From Hymenopellis radicata (taxonomy: Eukaryota; Basidiomycota; Agaricomycetes; Agaricales; Physalacriaceae), in assembly GCA_015501595.1 (NCBI GenBank), contig JADNRX010000390.1, positions 1-48,797 on the forward strand: a stretch of DNA of 48,797 nt, given 5' to 3'. The notes under the pieces are model-generated. The model searched no databases. It was given only the letters and a program-made list of their open reading frames with translations, and had not been told where the DNA came from. Position 1 is the first letter of the stretch. Each line of letters opens with the position of its first letter. A program made the position numbers and the translations under genes. This document shows positions 11,197 through 22,703 of the stretch, in pieces.

Positions 11197-12445
11197 ATGG
11201 CATCTCAACCAGATATTTCCGCCACCACCTTCACCTTTGAGGGAATGGACATTCATTTGGCCAGCCTCCAAACGAAAAACGAGGATAGAACCACCATCTT
11301 GCCATTTGAACACGGGACCATAATCGCTATTTTTGACGGTGCACACAGAGCCATTTTCCCCTTCGTTATTACTAACTTTTCCTCCAGGTCATCTCACGGC
11401 TGAGTTGTCGGAGTACGCGTCGCAAATACTTCCCCGCGCCATCGCCGACCGTATTTCCGCGGACATCCGTGGTAGTCTTGACATTCCACACATTATGAAG
11501 TCGGAGATCAAACGATTCGACGACTCGCTCCTGGAAAAGTTCACAAAACGTTTCGCAAAGGGAGAGGACTTTTCCGATGAGAAGTGGAATGACCCCAGCG
11601 AGTTGTATGCTGTGATAGGCTACCGAGGGAGTAAAACCTTCGATGATTCACGCCTAGCAATCGTTGGCTCGACGGCCCTTATCGCGTTCGTTAATAGCGC
11701 CAGGACGCACGTCTGGGTGGCATCGCTGGGAGACTCTGATGCAGGTACCAGTCTATTTGTTTGTCTACTAAAAAGCATACTAAGTCGCCGTCAGTATGCA
11801 TTCGTAGGCAGAACGAAAAGTGGGTCCGAATCATGCTGAGCGTGTCCCACAACGCCAGGAACCAGGACGAGGTCGAAAGAATCCAGCACGAACATCCGAA
11901 CGAAGCCGGTATCATTTCGGATGGGCGTCTCTTGGGTTGGCTCAGTGTCACGCGTGGTATGTGCGCTTTGTGATCTGGATGTGTTCCCACTGATATTATT
12001 GACAGCTCTGGGTGACTTTCAAATGAAAGCATCCTATTCCATCGGATCGCGAGGACTCTACTGGATCTATCGCGGGACTTTGCCTTCCGCGTTCTGGGGC
12101 GAATGGAAAGAAGACGGTCATATCAACATGCCGTACATGTCTAGCACAGCGGATGTTGAATGCCACGCGCTTGCCCAAGGTGACATGCTAATTTTTGCAT
12201 CTGACGGCCTGCGAGATGCCTTGCCCCCACCCCTGATGCCAGATGAATGCTGGGATATTCTCATCTCGCTTGCCAACGGTGCTGCTGACGCGCGTGTAGG
12301 ACATGAGTGTATCTCTGACGGTGGAAACAATGCGGCCGAGACCCTGATCAAGAACACGCTCTTTGGCACGGATGTCGAGAAGATGGAGGCTGCCATGAAG
12401 GCCACGCGCGATGATATCTCGGTGGTCATTGTAAACTTCAAATAA
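11197..12445 (+). CDS. PP2C-type protein phosphatase
   Basis: Four exons: 11197-11338, 11388-11744, 11795-11956 and 12006-12445. All PPM/PP2C landmarks are present in order: the early acidic KNEDRT motif, IIAIFDGHLTAELSEYAS, the VASLGDSDAV strand, GRLLGWLSVTRALGDFQM, LIFASDGLRDAL, and the terminal TRDDISVVIV. The metal-binding aspartates (FDGH, SDG, DD) are kept, so it is probably an active Mg/Mn-dependent Ser/Thr phosphatase. The overall form is like fungal mitochondrial PDP-like PP2Cs, but I see no clear targeting peptide. One oddity is that the usual DGHGG is DGHLT. All exon joins are in frame. Confidence 0.88.
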
Positions 12446-12711
12446 GTAGGCTACTCAGTTGACCAGATTTGATCCCCTCCCGTGTATTTTAGATGTCTCT
12501 AAAGCGTGAACTTGAAAACACTGTTAAGTACTGTCCTCAGGCAGTTTAGTCGGGCGTGGGGTGCACTATCCCGAGACCAGTGTGATTTCGGAGTCAACCA
12601 TCCAAACGCGTGTTGCTCGGTCACGCCTAAATCACGTTTCTCAAGAACAAAAAGCCGCTTCCAAAATTCAAACTCCCCTTTTAGTTCCAGTTTCACAACT
12701 CACCCACAATC

Positions 12712-13917
12712 ATGTTGCCCGCCGACCTCAGCCTGCCTCCTGAGCTCCTCACGACCATTTTCCAAGAGTTGGATGGGCACAGACAGACTCTCAGAGCATG
12801 TGCTCTCGTCTGCTCGGCGTGGACTGGTGCAAGCCGAGCACTCCTGTTCAATCACGTCAACATTCGTCCCGCTCACGGCACGTCGACCACTTCTGTATGC
12901 TCATGGAAACAGCCCCCCATCTTAATGGCCTCATCCGCTACCTCGAAATCAGCATAATCGACAATGCCACGCACTTGGAGAAGGTCCTCAGCATTGTCGA
13001 CAGTCTCATCGGTCTGCGTACCGTCGAATTGCATTGCGTTCTATGGAGCAACGTTGATGTCCCTCTGGAACGTCTTCTTCTTGCCCTATCCCACCTTGAC
13101 TCTCTCCGCACCGTCTTTGTAGACAATGAGTCAGCGGGCCACATCGGATGTCGTCGTTCGTTCAAATTCGTGTTCCAGGCGCTGTCGGGGTCTCACGTAT
13201 CTCGGATTGGGTTGTACGGGATTAATATAACCAAGGACGGTGGCGACGAGGGCGCTGTCGTGCTTCCATCATCACTAAAAACCATCTCTCTGGACTTGGA
13301 AGGCGCTTCGTTAAAGCTCTTCGCCAACTGGTTTACAACGCCTCTTCCTCTTCCTAACGTGGAGATCTACCTCTTGATGTTGAAGGAGATACCGAGTGTC
13401 AATGAGGTCCTGTCGACCCGCGCATTTTCCTCTGTAACCCACCTTCGTATCTCTTTTAGCATGCTCGGTAAGTGTTGCGCACAATCGTGGTATATCTACT
13501 CACCGATTTGCAGATGCTATGCCTCACACCTTCCCCGAGACCCTTAACATATCTCGCTTTAGTCGCGTTTTTTTCACTGTGAACATTTATACGTCTCACC
13601 GAATCAGCCAACAGGGCTATATCGGTATCATCAAACTTTGGGCGGCCACGTTCTCCGAACTAGCACCCGACAATACCATTTCCGAGCTCATTCTGACATT
13701 TTATTCCAAGAGAGGTTTGGGCAAGGCCGTCGAAACGGCTTGGGCTAGTCTGGACGTTGCTTTAGTGGGCGAGAACATGCGGCGGTTGGAGAGTATTCGC
13801 TTTGAGGACGAGAACGGCGTCTTGATTTCACCGGAGAATGGGAACAAGCATTGGAGGGACCAGCTCATGCTTCGGAAGCTTCTACCTTGGTGTCACAAAA
13901 AGCAGTTGGTTTTATGA
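12712..13917 (+). CDS. F-box domain protein with one frame break
   Basis: The start (MLPADLSLPPELLTTIFQEL) and CALVCSAWTGASRALLFNHV form a short N-terminal F-box. The frame then shifts by one near the GG at 12877-12878. From there the protein continues as HVDHFCMLMETAPHLNGLIR and on to 13467, through an intron at 13468-13513 (gtaagt to tttgcag), to a stop at 13915-13917. The downstream frame is fully open for nearly 350 codons. The break therefore looks like a single missing base (GG for GGG), either a sequencing error or a very young mutation. The gene is typical of agaricomycete F-box/LRR-like proteins and lies in tandem behind the phosphatase gene. Substrate unknown. Confidence 0.7.
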
Positions 13918-14162
13918 TTAGGAGAGCGTGGGGTCTGGGCATTGCCGTACCGTCCCATCGGACCGAGATCCGTCTGCTCTTACCATCTGGTCGCCACACA
14001 TCTCGTTAACTTCTGTGACGGACATGTACAGAACGATTACTTCCACAATGTATACGGACTTTCAGAACTAGATCAATGAAATGACCTCTCACCAACCTTC
14101 AGCTAACATAAATTCCGTAGAGTATCTCCGGCCCGGTGAGAACACGCGGCCCGTTCGCCTGG

Positions 14163-14170
14163 TATATAAA
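14163..14170 (+). promoter_or_regulatory. TATA box of the aldo-keto reductase gene
   Basis: The sequence TATATAAA lies 43 nt upstream of the ATG at 14213. It agrees with a similar placement at several genes in this window. Confidence 0.55.
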
Positions 14171-14212
14171 GCGTCGTCTGGGTGGAAACGCCATAGTCTC
14201 CACCTGCTATCG

Positions 14213-15456
14213 ATGTCTTTGAAAAAATCCATTACCCTCGCGAGCGGTCAGCTCATTCCCCAGATTGGTTTGGGTACTTGGCTGTCCAAGCCCAAAGAGG
14301 TGGAAAACGCGGTACGTAAGCGCTTCACTATCTTGACGATCAGTATTAACGACGGAGATAGGTTGAATATGCCGTGAAGGAGGCTGGATATCGCCACCTC
14401 GATTTGGCATACATCTACGGGAACCAGGATGAAGTTGGAGCTGCGCTGAAGAAGCTCATTCCTGATGTAGTTAAACGCGAAGATCTCTTCATCACTTCCA
14501 AGTTGTGGAACACGGCTCACAAGCCTGAGCTCGTCGAGAAGGAGCTGGATATCACTTTGAAGCAGATCGGCACTGATTACCTTGACTTGTATCGTGCGTG
14601 AGTCCGCTTTCGACCTTGAGCTGTTTTCTGACATTATTTCGACAGTCATCCACTGGCCCGTCGCCTTCAACGATACCAACCAAGGCTTGGAGCCGCCTAG
14701 CCCGGCGGACCCCAGCGTGGTTGACCTTGACCTGGAAACTCCCATCGTCGAGACATGGAAAGCTATGGTCAAGCTTCCCAAGTCAAAGGTGCGCATATCC
14801 TGCGCTTTTGACGTGTTATCTAACGAGTAATCTATAGGTCAGGGCCATTGGCGTGTCCAACTTCAACATCGAGCAAATCGAAGGCATCATCAAGGCGACT
14901 GGTGTCGTCCCGGTGCGTAGCAGATCCCATGACAACCCCGAAGTATTTCCTTACCCCATGATTCGCAGGTCGCTAACCAGGTCGAGTCCCACCCGTACCT
15001 CCCCAGGATGACCTCATCGCGTACTGCAAATCAAAGAACATCCACATCACCGCCTACAGTCCTCTTGGTAACAACAGTACGTTTGTCTCCAAACGAACGT
15101 TATCTCGGCTTCTGATTACTTCGCGCAGTGTTGAACAAACCAAAGCTCACCGACCACCCGTCGTGAAAGAAATAGCGGAGAAGCTCGGCGCGACTACTGC
15201 TCAGGTCCTCGTCGCATGGGGCGCCTACCGCGGCTACTCCGTCATTCCCAAGAGTGTCCAGCCCGAACGTATCACATCCAACTTCAAGCAGGTCGAGCTC
15301 AGCCCGGAGGACTATGAGAAGATCTACGCGCTCGGTGCTAAGGAGCACACGCGCTTTAACATTCCTTACCTCTATTCGAAGCCGACGTGGAATATCAACA
15401 TATTCGATGAGCCGGAAGAGAGGTCGGCCAAGCACAGGCCGTTGTTGGGCATTTAA
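14213..15456 (+). CDS. Aldo-keto reductase (two one-base frame breaks)
   Basis: Six exons: 14213-14311, 14362-14593, 14646-14788, 14838-14912, 14969-15076 and 15129-15456. The catalytic tetrad is visible: Asp and Tyr in [11 protein letters not shown], Lys in FITSKLWN, His in LIHWPVAF. The cofactor-binding end is [14 protein letters not shown], as in NADPH-dependent AKRs. The family reduces aldehydes and sugars with NADPH in the cytosol, usually at about 310-325 residues, which this matches. Two frame breaks exist: in the C run at 15001-15004 (HPYLP then [20 protein letters not shown]) and at the CCC of 15157-15159 (KPKLTDHP then [10 protein letters not shown]). Each is repaired by one extra C, and all other conserved sequence is intact. 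I therefore think this is a functional gene with sequence errors, though real mutations are possible. Confidence 0.85.
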
Positions 15457-15737
15457 AGTGTATGTTAGGGGAGAAGTGAATTTATGTGTATGTATGTCGG
15501 AATTCAAAGCATCTGTAACAGTGTACATGAACCCTCTTCAAGTTGGCGTCGTCTGAACCTTGGCAAGTTCGAAGACGTGCGTCTCATTTGAAAGTCCTCA
15601 AATGCAGTCCGAGCAGCAATGCTAGTGGCTAGGTGTTGACTATTCATGTCCCAATCAAAGGCTGCCAAAAAAGAACTATTTGAGTAACTGAAGGTGACGT
15701 CCTAGGATGTTCACCTTGTCGTTAACTTAAGCCACCC

Positions 15738-15876
15738 GAGCGCCGTGTACGATGTCGCCTTGTAGAACGTGCTCAGCATGACGCTGGCTGATACAGGCGA
15801 CGGAAGCGTCGACGGGAACACCCAGAAGTTCTGTTGTGTTGAGAGTCACGTCGCTGAATAAACCGTAAAGAAATTC
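15738..15876 (-). pseudogene. Relic exon of a TLC-domain gene paralogue
   Basis: On the minus strand this reads EFLYGLFSDVTLNTTELLGV and PVDASVA. That is closely similar in DNA and protein to the exon of the gene at 42.2 kb (EYLYGLSSDVASLNTTQLLG, PINASVQ). The relic keeps the intron acceptor (ctttag) just before it. It has lost about 24 nt after DASV and changes frame after SQRHAEHV. Flanking exons of the paralogue are not recognisable. Confidence 0.65.
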
Positions 15877-16751
15877 TAAAGGCAAGTGAGTAGACCGCTG
15901 ATATCGATTGAAGCAATCGCGAACTGCTGAGTTGCGAGCTCCCGCTGAAGAGAACACATGCCTTACCCCGCAGCACCCAATGCGACGTCTGAATGATAGC
16001 AAGGTCAATGGATATTTCAAATGCGACGCGAACTTGTCGATCGTCCGATCGTTCAACGGAGGTCCAAGTACGCGTTTCACAGGACAAATAACCTTCCCAA
16101 TTCGAAGAGTCGCTAGCGGCAGGTCAATGAAGTTCGAACAAACCAAGGAGGGCTGAGCGCTGAGCAATCATGGTGGTAAATCGATTGGGTGCCTCTTTCG
16201 TGATCTGTGGCGTAGTAAATGAGGGCGAGGGCGCGAAAGCAAGTCAAGGATTCAGAGAACTCACATCACGTCCATTCAGAACCCGCGGCAAAAATGAGAC
16301 AGACAACGACGTTCGGTGTACTCGGACCGAGCGCCCCCTTGTCTCACCTCAAGGAATCGTCAAATCAGAGAGCATATTAAAGTAGAGGCATCGAGAGCCA
16401 TTCATTTTCAGGGTATTCCCAGATTCAGTGACATGAATTTGACGCGATATAACCCGAGTCAAGCACAGCTAGTGTCGTCCTCAACCTCAGGAATCGAGCT
16501 TCAGGGTTCGTTTCTATATGTCGTGTGCCAGATGTCGAAAAGACATTTAACAGGCGTATGGTTCTTTGGAATCATTTTTGCCGCGCCCTGAGTCCCGGAC
16601 CTACATCTTGATGCCGTACTATCATTCCGTGTGACTGCCTCGAACGGTGTTTGCGAGTATAGTACTGGATTATGAGCAATTAGTAGTATTGGAACGGATG
16701 GCAATGGAAGCGTAAGCGAAGCCAAAGGTGAAGGCAGCAACGATGGCAGTA
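15877..16751. other. Intergenic, no clear gene
   Basis: The minus-strand ORFs at 15890-16150 might contain further decayed pieces of the TLC paralogue, but I could not align them convincingly. Nothing else is supportable up to the stop codon of the hydrolase gene. Confidence 0.3.
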
Positions 16752-17368
16752 CTAGCGATCACGGAACAGCTCGCGTAAATCCTTCATCTCGAAGACGTGG
16801 ACACCCGCTTCTTCTAGCTCGTCCTCAATTTCCGTTGCAACAGAGGCGGCAGGCGTTATACCACCTCCGTACAAGACCTCTAGTCGGTCATACGTCCCAT
16901 GGGCTCCACGAATGAGTAATACCTCGTTCCCTCGATCGAGAGCCGCGCTGCACGCTAAAGAGCGTGTGTGAGTGGAATGTCTGAGATAGCGTCGACAAGA
17001 CACCTACTGGCCCTCAACGAAAAGTCGGAATGTAATCCAGCGACGATTATTTCAGCATCAGGGTGTATAAGATTTCCCAGCTCTGTTCCCGTGAACGCGT
17101 TGTTCTTCCGCTTATCGATAACGTGCTCGCCAGGGAGCGGCGGAAAGGCGAGCTGCCATCCTGCCGTGTTCGGTTCGTCGGGCTCGCCCGAGTCCCCTGT
17201 ATTGCGAACATGCACGATTAACGGGACGGGTTTAGCCTGCCGAGCGTGTGTGAGGACTTGGGAGATGTTGGGACCAAGGACAGCAGAAGCGGGCACTCCG
17301 CTAGGAGGCGGAAGCAGACTCGCAACTTGGACGTCAAGTAGAAGCAGAACTCGGTCTGTCGTGCGCAT
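16752..17368 (-). CDS. Isochorismatase-like cysteine hydrolase
   Basis: Two exons, 17368-17008 and 16954-16752, giving 187 residues, the usual size of the family. The three catalytic positions are visible. Asp is in RVLLLLDVQVA near the N-terminus, Lys is in VIDKRKNNAFTGTEL, and Cys is in LRATCSAALDRGNEV at the exon junction. The body keeps the alpha/beta fold pattern (PLIVHVRNTG, EIIVAGLHSDFSLRA, VLLIRGAHGTYD). Members hydrolyse amides or vinyl ethers; the substrate cannot be told from sequence. The frame is intact and the intron (gtaggt to ctttag) is conventional. Confidence 0.8.
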
Positions 17369-17943
17369 GGCGTTTATGAGCCTGGTCGATGGTGATAGGC
17401 TTTAAATAAGCAGGCACTGGCAGTCAGTTCAGAACGCGAGGTACATCTCGGTGACTGTCTTGCTCATGAATTGATCTGATCATCATCTAGCCAAATATGT
17501 CATTCAACACGCCTCGCGGCGGCCATTCACACCATGGAGCAAAAGTCTAACTGTCCTCACTATTTACACTTCCTATCTACGAGACAATTCAATACTTACC
17601 ATCCGTTTCCAGCTCTCCTGCCTCCGACGCGAGTGCAGACCGCACATCGAAGTGGACTCCTTTGGTAAGTGTCGGTTCCGGGGCTTTTAGGCGGAACAAC
17701 AGCCCTTAGCACGAGACAACGCTTTGCTTGATGAACTTGATCGATAATGTCAGTGGCACGGTACACGCCGTTAACGCGTTAACATTGGGCAACTTGGAAC
17801 CAAGTGTATTTTCATCGAGCATTTGGGCGTCGTCGCAGAACATGCCCTAATATATACAGTGACTGTGGAGCACGAAGAAAACCAAAGAAAACATCTGCTC
17901 AAGAACACGGTAGAGATTTCTATGAAACGTACAGAGAGAGTAA
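17369..17943. other. Intergenic between the hydrolase and ankyrin/MYND genes
   Basis: No gene or RNA is supportable. The segment holds the hydrolase promoter (minus strand, from 17369) and the 3' flank of the MYND gene. Confidence 0.35.
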
Positions 17944-19198
17944 TCAAGTCGAAGCTTTGCATGATTTCTTATGCCTAGGCCAGTCCCATTTCTGACATGC
18001 GCGCATCGATGCAACACAGTAGCGAGCGGCCTTGCATCTCGTACAACGTGCCAATGTCGTGGAATCCTCCCCGCGACCACATAACGAGCAACACTTGTCC
18101 CCAACTTCTTCCTACGCTGATCCTCCGCAGTCGCGAGTTTCTGAATAGAGGCGGTTGATGGGAATCGACTAAGAGTCTGCAGCATCTTCCTGACAGTCAT
18201 TCCGTCCCCATCCGCAATGTCGATGTTACCGCCATGTGAGAGGTACCACTCCAATGCCATCGTAGCTCGGTTAACTACTTCCCGATCCTGCGGCTTCCAT
18301 ATTTGCACTATCTCGGATGCCACGGTGGTCCCGTATCGGTTACGTGCATTCACGTCACCGCCCGCGTCAGAAAGCATCTGAGCATATTCCAGATCGAGAG
18401 CCGGTTTCGTCGAAATGGCATGAGAGAGTGCGCGGGTCCCCGAAAGATCCGGCGCGTCGACAGGAACGAGCACCGTGTCGATGAGGTACTTGGCTATCTG
18501 CATATACGCATTCCGCTTGCCGGGGAAGAGTATCATGAACAAGCCGAGCAAGTTGTACACCGGAACTTCCGTCGGCCCCCACCTCATCTTGTATATCTCT
18601 GCGGCCACTTCCTTCTGTATCAATGTAGCATCTGCCTGTGGAGCGGAGTGGTTCTGTTTGACAAGTTCGACGCGGAGCAGGTTGTCTGCCTGGACGAGCT
18701 CAAGATTGGCCATGGAGAGCAAGCGACCGTAGTCATCCAGATCTCGCGCAGGTATCATACATTCTGACGTGCAAAATTGGCGCAGTCGAAGATTTTCTTG
18801 GCCTTTCAGGATGTCCTTTGACCGTTTGAGCTCTTCCAAAGGACTACATCTGTGTGAGCAACTTTCGGGATATTGGAAAGAGTACACACCGTCCTTCAGA
18901 TGTCAAATGTTGGGCAACAAAATCTTGCACTTGCTTCCTGTCCATTGCTGAAAGGTTTGAGCCGCAGTGGCAAAAATGACTGTTGAAAAGAGAAAAGAGA
19001 CGGCTTACGTCATTTTCTCTGGCACGCGATTGGCACATGACCGCCATTTCCCTTCTTAGAGCCTGTTTGGATACCGGCAGAACTGACGCCGCTGCCACCA
19101 ACTTGTTGTCTCCCCTGCTTGAACGATCTTGAACCGGGACGCAGGCCCATGTCCGCGTCTTTAGCATTCCGCATTAGCGTGAGATCCATAGTGGCCAT
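17944..19198 (-). CDS. Ankyrin-repeat protein with C-terminal MYND finger (two frame breaks)
   Basis: Three exons: 19198-19009, 18979-18890 and 18849-17944. The N-terminus is basic (MATMDLTLMRNAKDADMGLR). The middle has one or two ankyrin-like repeats (DLSGTRALSHAISTKPALDL, GGDVNARNRYGTTVASEIVQ). The C-terminus carries a MYND-type zinc finger: KCCSLCGRGE, ARCTRCKAARYC and WDWPRHKKSC. Two frame changes were found. One is at a G run in exon 1 (KKG then KWRSCANRVPEKMT), the other at the GGGG of 18099-18102, just before the MYND finger. Each is cured by one extra G. MYND fingers bind proline-rich partners, often in transcription or methyltransferase complexes. The spacing within the finger is unusual: six residues, not three, between two of the cysteines. 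It shares a short promoter with the next gene. Confidence 0.7.
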
Positions 19199-19316
19199 GC
19201 ACGCGTAGACTCATCTTTTTCAGGCACTGACCACGGCATGTCTTCAAGGATCGCCAACAGCGACCGATGATCTTGTATATCTGACGCGCTCAGAAAATCT
19301 TCATCTGAAAGATACC

Positions 19317-21162
19317 ATGGACGCTGTGAAACGACTGCTGGACAGACGGGGCTTGTTCATGACTGGTCCCGCGGCCACCCCCTTCATTGACGGTGCTTTG
19401 GCCAGCTTTGAACTATTGACAATTGGTCTACGCCAGGTTAAACCCACGGATCCTATACAAACAAGTCGTTCTCTCATTTACGACTTGAGAGATCTTCTGC
19501 CCATCATGAAGGAGTGGATATCCCACATCATCAACCTTTTTCTTCATGGCCAAAGCGACAGTGTAGCAGATTTCACGACATTCTTGCCCGTGCTGGAAGA
19601 GTTCTTCGGCGAGGCGCGCGCAATTGAACAAGCGGTTCCCAATGCATACGAGGTTCATGACTCGACAACCATTCTTTTCATGCGAAACCTTACTCGTCTC
19701 TGGCTTCATTCGGCCAGTTTACCGTCCTCATACTCCTTGCCTGTTCCGTCATTGTTGAACGTCCTCACATCCTCAATGTCCATTCAGGCTCCCAAAATGC
19801 ACCCGGTGTTTCAAGAAATGTCCTCCTGCCGTTCCTCCGACGTATCTCGCGCACTACGCATATCACTTTTCCATGTCTTGTCAGAAACCGAGATAGACAT
19901 TGGCCAGTTGAAATCGTTCCACGGGCTGATGTTATTTGCGATCGAGGAGTCTTCTCTGTGTCATCAGATGGCTGTAGATGGCCTGATCCCTCTCTTGATA
20001 ACCCTCTTATTTCGGCTCACTTCGCCTCGCACTGCGATTGCACGGGCAGAACGTCGGGCGGATGCTCACAAAGACTTGGTAAAGGGAGCCATGTTCGCAC
20101 TCATGATATTGCATGCTCTCCTTGTGGTCGCCAACCCAAGTGTCATCGAGACTGCCTTGAAGTGTCGCCTCTTGGAGGCCGTGCTGCTGGCCCACGTGCG
20201 ACTTCGCAATACCGACGAATTCGAGAAAGTACTAATGGACTTTCCCCGTCTGATTGTAAATATGGTTTCGTCGCACCTTATTTACCGCTCAATACTGCGG
20301 GCCTGCCGGACCAACTTGCGACGAATCGAAAGCCGGAAACTGGAGCAGAAATTGGACGGGGAGGATCGTTTCGCTAAATCATGGTCGACCTTGCGCCGCA
20401 GGGTTGTGACTGCAATTGCGCTCAATGAAGACTTTCAAGAGGCAGTCTTTTCCCGTTGTGGAAACGCCTGGGTATCGCATCCTTTTGACTGACTGACTGC
20501 GCATATGCTCACTCTCATTGTAGTGCATGACTCGGATGCAACTTCCAGAATATCATCTGAAGCGAACACCTCGACGCTGTTCTGGGTGCCTTCATGTCGC
20601 GTACTGTTCATCTGAATGTCAGCGCGTAGACTGGAAGGCCCAGCATGGGACGTACTGCACCAGCAGAATCCGAGAGCGAAGTTTGTCCTTTACCCCGCAT
20701 TTAATGGTTGAGACTGAATAGTCAAATCTGGTAGAAGACGGTCGACTATATACAACACCGATACCACCGCTAGACGAAGAACTCTTGTTATGGCTTGCAA
20801 CCAGGGATTTCAAAGAAAGCGAAGGATTTTGCCGCCAGACCACCACCTACAGAGGGGAGTTGATGGTCATCTTGGACTACTCCAGCTGGGAAGTGCAGCT
20901 TGGGGAATGTTACAATATGAGGCTCGAAGTCATCGACCGCGGCGCCAAATTATGGGAAGAAGGCGTAGTTGAAGAAAAGCCGTTCTCAGCTGTCCTTCAA
21001 TCGACGCAAGAGTTGGCGTTGAAAGGGGAAGATTCGGTTTTGCTTATACTCCCAGCGCCGAATTCTAAAACTATCAAGTATTTGACTAGCTTCCAACAAC
21101 TCGAACGGAGATGTTACTCCATGATGTTTACAGATAAACTTGGTCCCGTGCCTAATCCATAG
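19317..21162 (+). CDS. MYND-finger protein with an in-frame stop after the finger
   Basis: Exon 1 (19317-20471) encodes a helical region without recognised domain. Exon 2 (from 20524) completes a MYND finger: CGNAWCMTRMQLPEYHLK, CSGCLHVAYCSSECQRVDW and HGTYC, with canonical spacing. An in-frame TAG at 20719-20721 follows. The same frame is then open for another 147 codons (SNLVEDGRLYTTPIPPLDEE to the stop at 21162) with good coding character, as expected for the C-terminal part of this family. I could find no intron that removes the stop and keeps frame. The protein is therefore either truncated, read through, or the stop is an error. The frame is also open upstream of the ATG, back to a tttttcag acceptor at about 19223, so a short 5' exon may exist. 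Confidence 0.7.
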
Positions 21163-21799
21163 CCGCACTGTGAACACGTTTCGTCTTCAGTATCCTGACC
21201 AGATGGAGGAAAATCCCGGGCGAGAGGGAAAGCGATCGCTCAAGCCGCGATCCACGAGTCGTTCTCGTCTCCAGTGCGAGCGCCACATTGGCGCCACGCG
21301 TTGTTCCCGGTAAGCACTAGCACTGAAGGTAGTGGATATCTTTGAATTAAGGCTAATTTTGCATAGTAAGGCGTTATCCAACCCAGAAGTAAGCACCGAG
21401 AGACGAGTTAACTGTGAGCGAGCATCAGCGCTCCTGAATCTTCAATCAACGCATACTCAAAGTTTAACGCCGCCTCTTAACTCATTCATGGGCAGTGTAT
21501 CACTGGTATGTTGTGAGTCATCCTCCTAGCTCTGGGGATCTTGCCGTGCGGCGCGTCGGAAAACTCCTCCTACATCATGGTGCCCACAATCCCTAGAGCT
21601 TGTCCACTGAGACGGAGATTTGTGAGCGTTCCCTCACGGATCTTGCCCAAACCAAATTATATTCCCCGCCACCACAGCGCTTGCGATCACGGTACCACAA
21701 AGCGAGTATTATTGAATGGAGATTTATTTTGACTTGATAGCAGTGCGACAAACTGGGTGCTGAGGTACGATAACATAGCGACTTCTACAATTTAACGAA
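21163..21799. other. Intergenic between convergent genes
   Basis: The segment lies between the MYND gene and the C2H2/RING gene, which point toward each other. Small ORFs only; nothing is supportable. Confidence 0.35.
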
Positions 21800-22611
21800 T
21801 TAGGAGATGTAAACTCTCCGTAACTGATCCTCTCGAGCGTCTTCTTCGCATATCGGACATGCGCCAATGAACTTGACAGCGGCAGTGATACATCGAACGC
21901 AGTACACATGCCCGCAAGCAGTCGCACACATGACCGGCTTCTCTTCATCACACATCGGACAGCACACAGGCTCTGTGTCCGCATCCTCATCGTCGTCATC
22001 GCATTCAGAGTCAGATTCATCGCCTAGTGTGCATGTCTAAAGAAGTAATCAGCGCCGCATTCAGACTGAATAAGGAATTCGCTCTTACTTTGCAGGGAGG
22101 TGACGAAAGATACTCGACATCTTCAAAGTCAAGAGAATCGTCTTCAAAAGATGCGTCTTCGATGGGATCTATGGGCGGGTAGGCTTCATCGGGATAACGA
22201 TCTTCAGCCTCTTCGTCTTCCCATCCATCATCTAGATCATCACTATGGTCGTCGTCATCTTCGTCACTGTCGTAGTCGATTTCGCAGGGATGGAAGTGTT
22301 CGTTATGAACCCGAAAACCGCCTGGCGTCTTCATATGCTTGTCGCAGAGACCGCAGTAATAGTGGTTGGGAGTATTTATGTAGTGCTGCCAAGTACATGT
22401 TAGCTACGCCGTTGAAAAGGATGACCGCACAACTTACCTGCTGTAACGCCTGACGATTCAAGAAACGCCGACCGCACTTGCAACACTCCGGATGGTCGGA
22501 GGAGTTGATTATATGCTCCGTCCTCTGCTTGCAGTTCAGGAAATACTCGTCGCAGATAGCGCAGTAGCTTTCCGCTCCATTGAGGTAGAGCATGTGCGAA
22601 GAAGAAGACAT
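21800..22611 (-). CDS. C2H2 and RING zinc-finger protein
   Basis: Three exons, 22611-22438, 22385-22089 and 22036-21800, give 235 residues with all frames intact. The N-terminal half has C2H2-like fingers (YCAICDEYFLNCKQRTEHI, CCKCGRRFLNRQALQQHYI, YYCGLCDKHMKTPGGFRVH). A long acidic stretch (Asp/Glu-rich) follows. The end is a C3HC4 RING finger (VCCPMCDEEKPVMCATACGH, YCVRC, ACPICEED). RING proteins are typically E3 ubiquitin ligases; the C2H2 fingers may bind nucleic acid or substrate. This layout recurs in many agaricomycetes. A TATA-like TATAAAGG lies on the minus strand about 85 nt upstream of the ATG. Confidence 0.85.
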
Positions 22612-22695
22612 GGTGAGTAGATGAGTTCGAGAAGATTGTTCGAGTTCGATATGATAGTGGTTCAATAGTAAGGAAAGGATGCCCAGTAGAGAAAG

Positions 22696-22703
22696 CCTTT
22701 ATA
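22696..22703 (-). promoter_or_regulatory. TATA box of the C2H2/RING gene
   Basis: TATAAAGG on the minus strand, about 85 nt upstream of the start codon at 22611. Confidence 0.45.
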
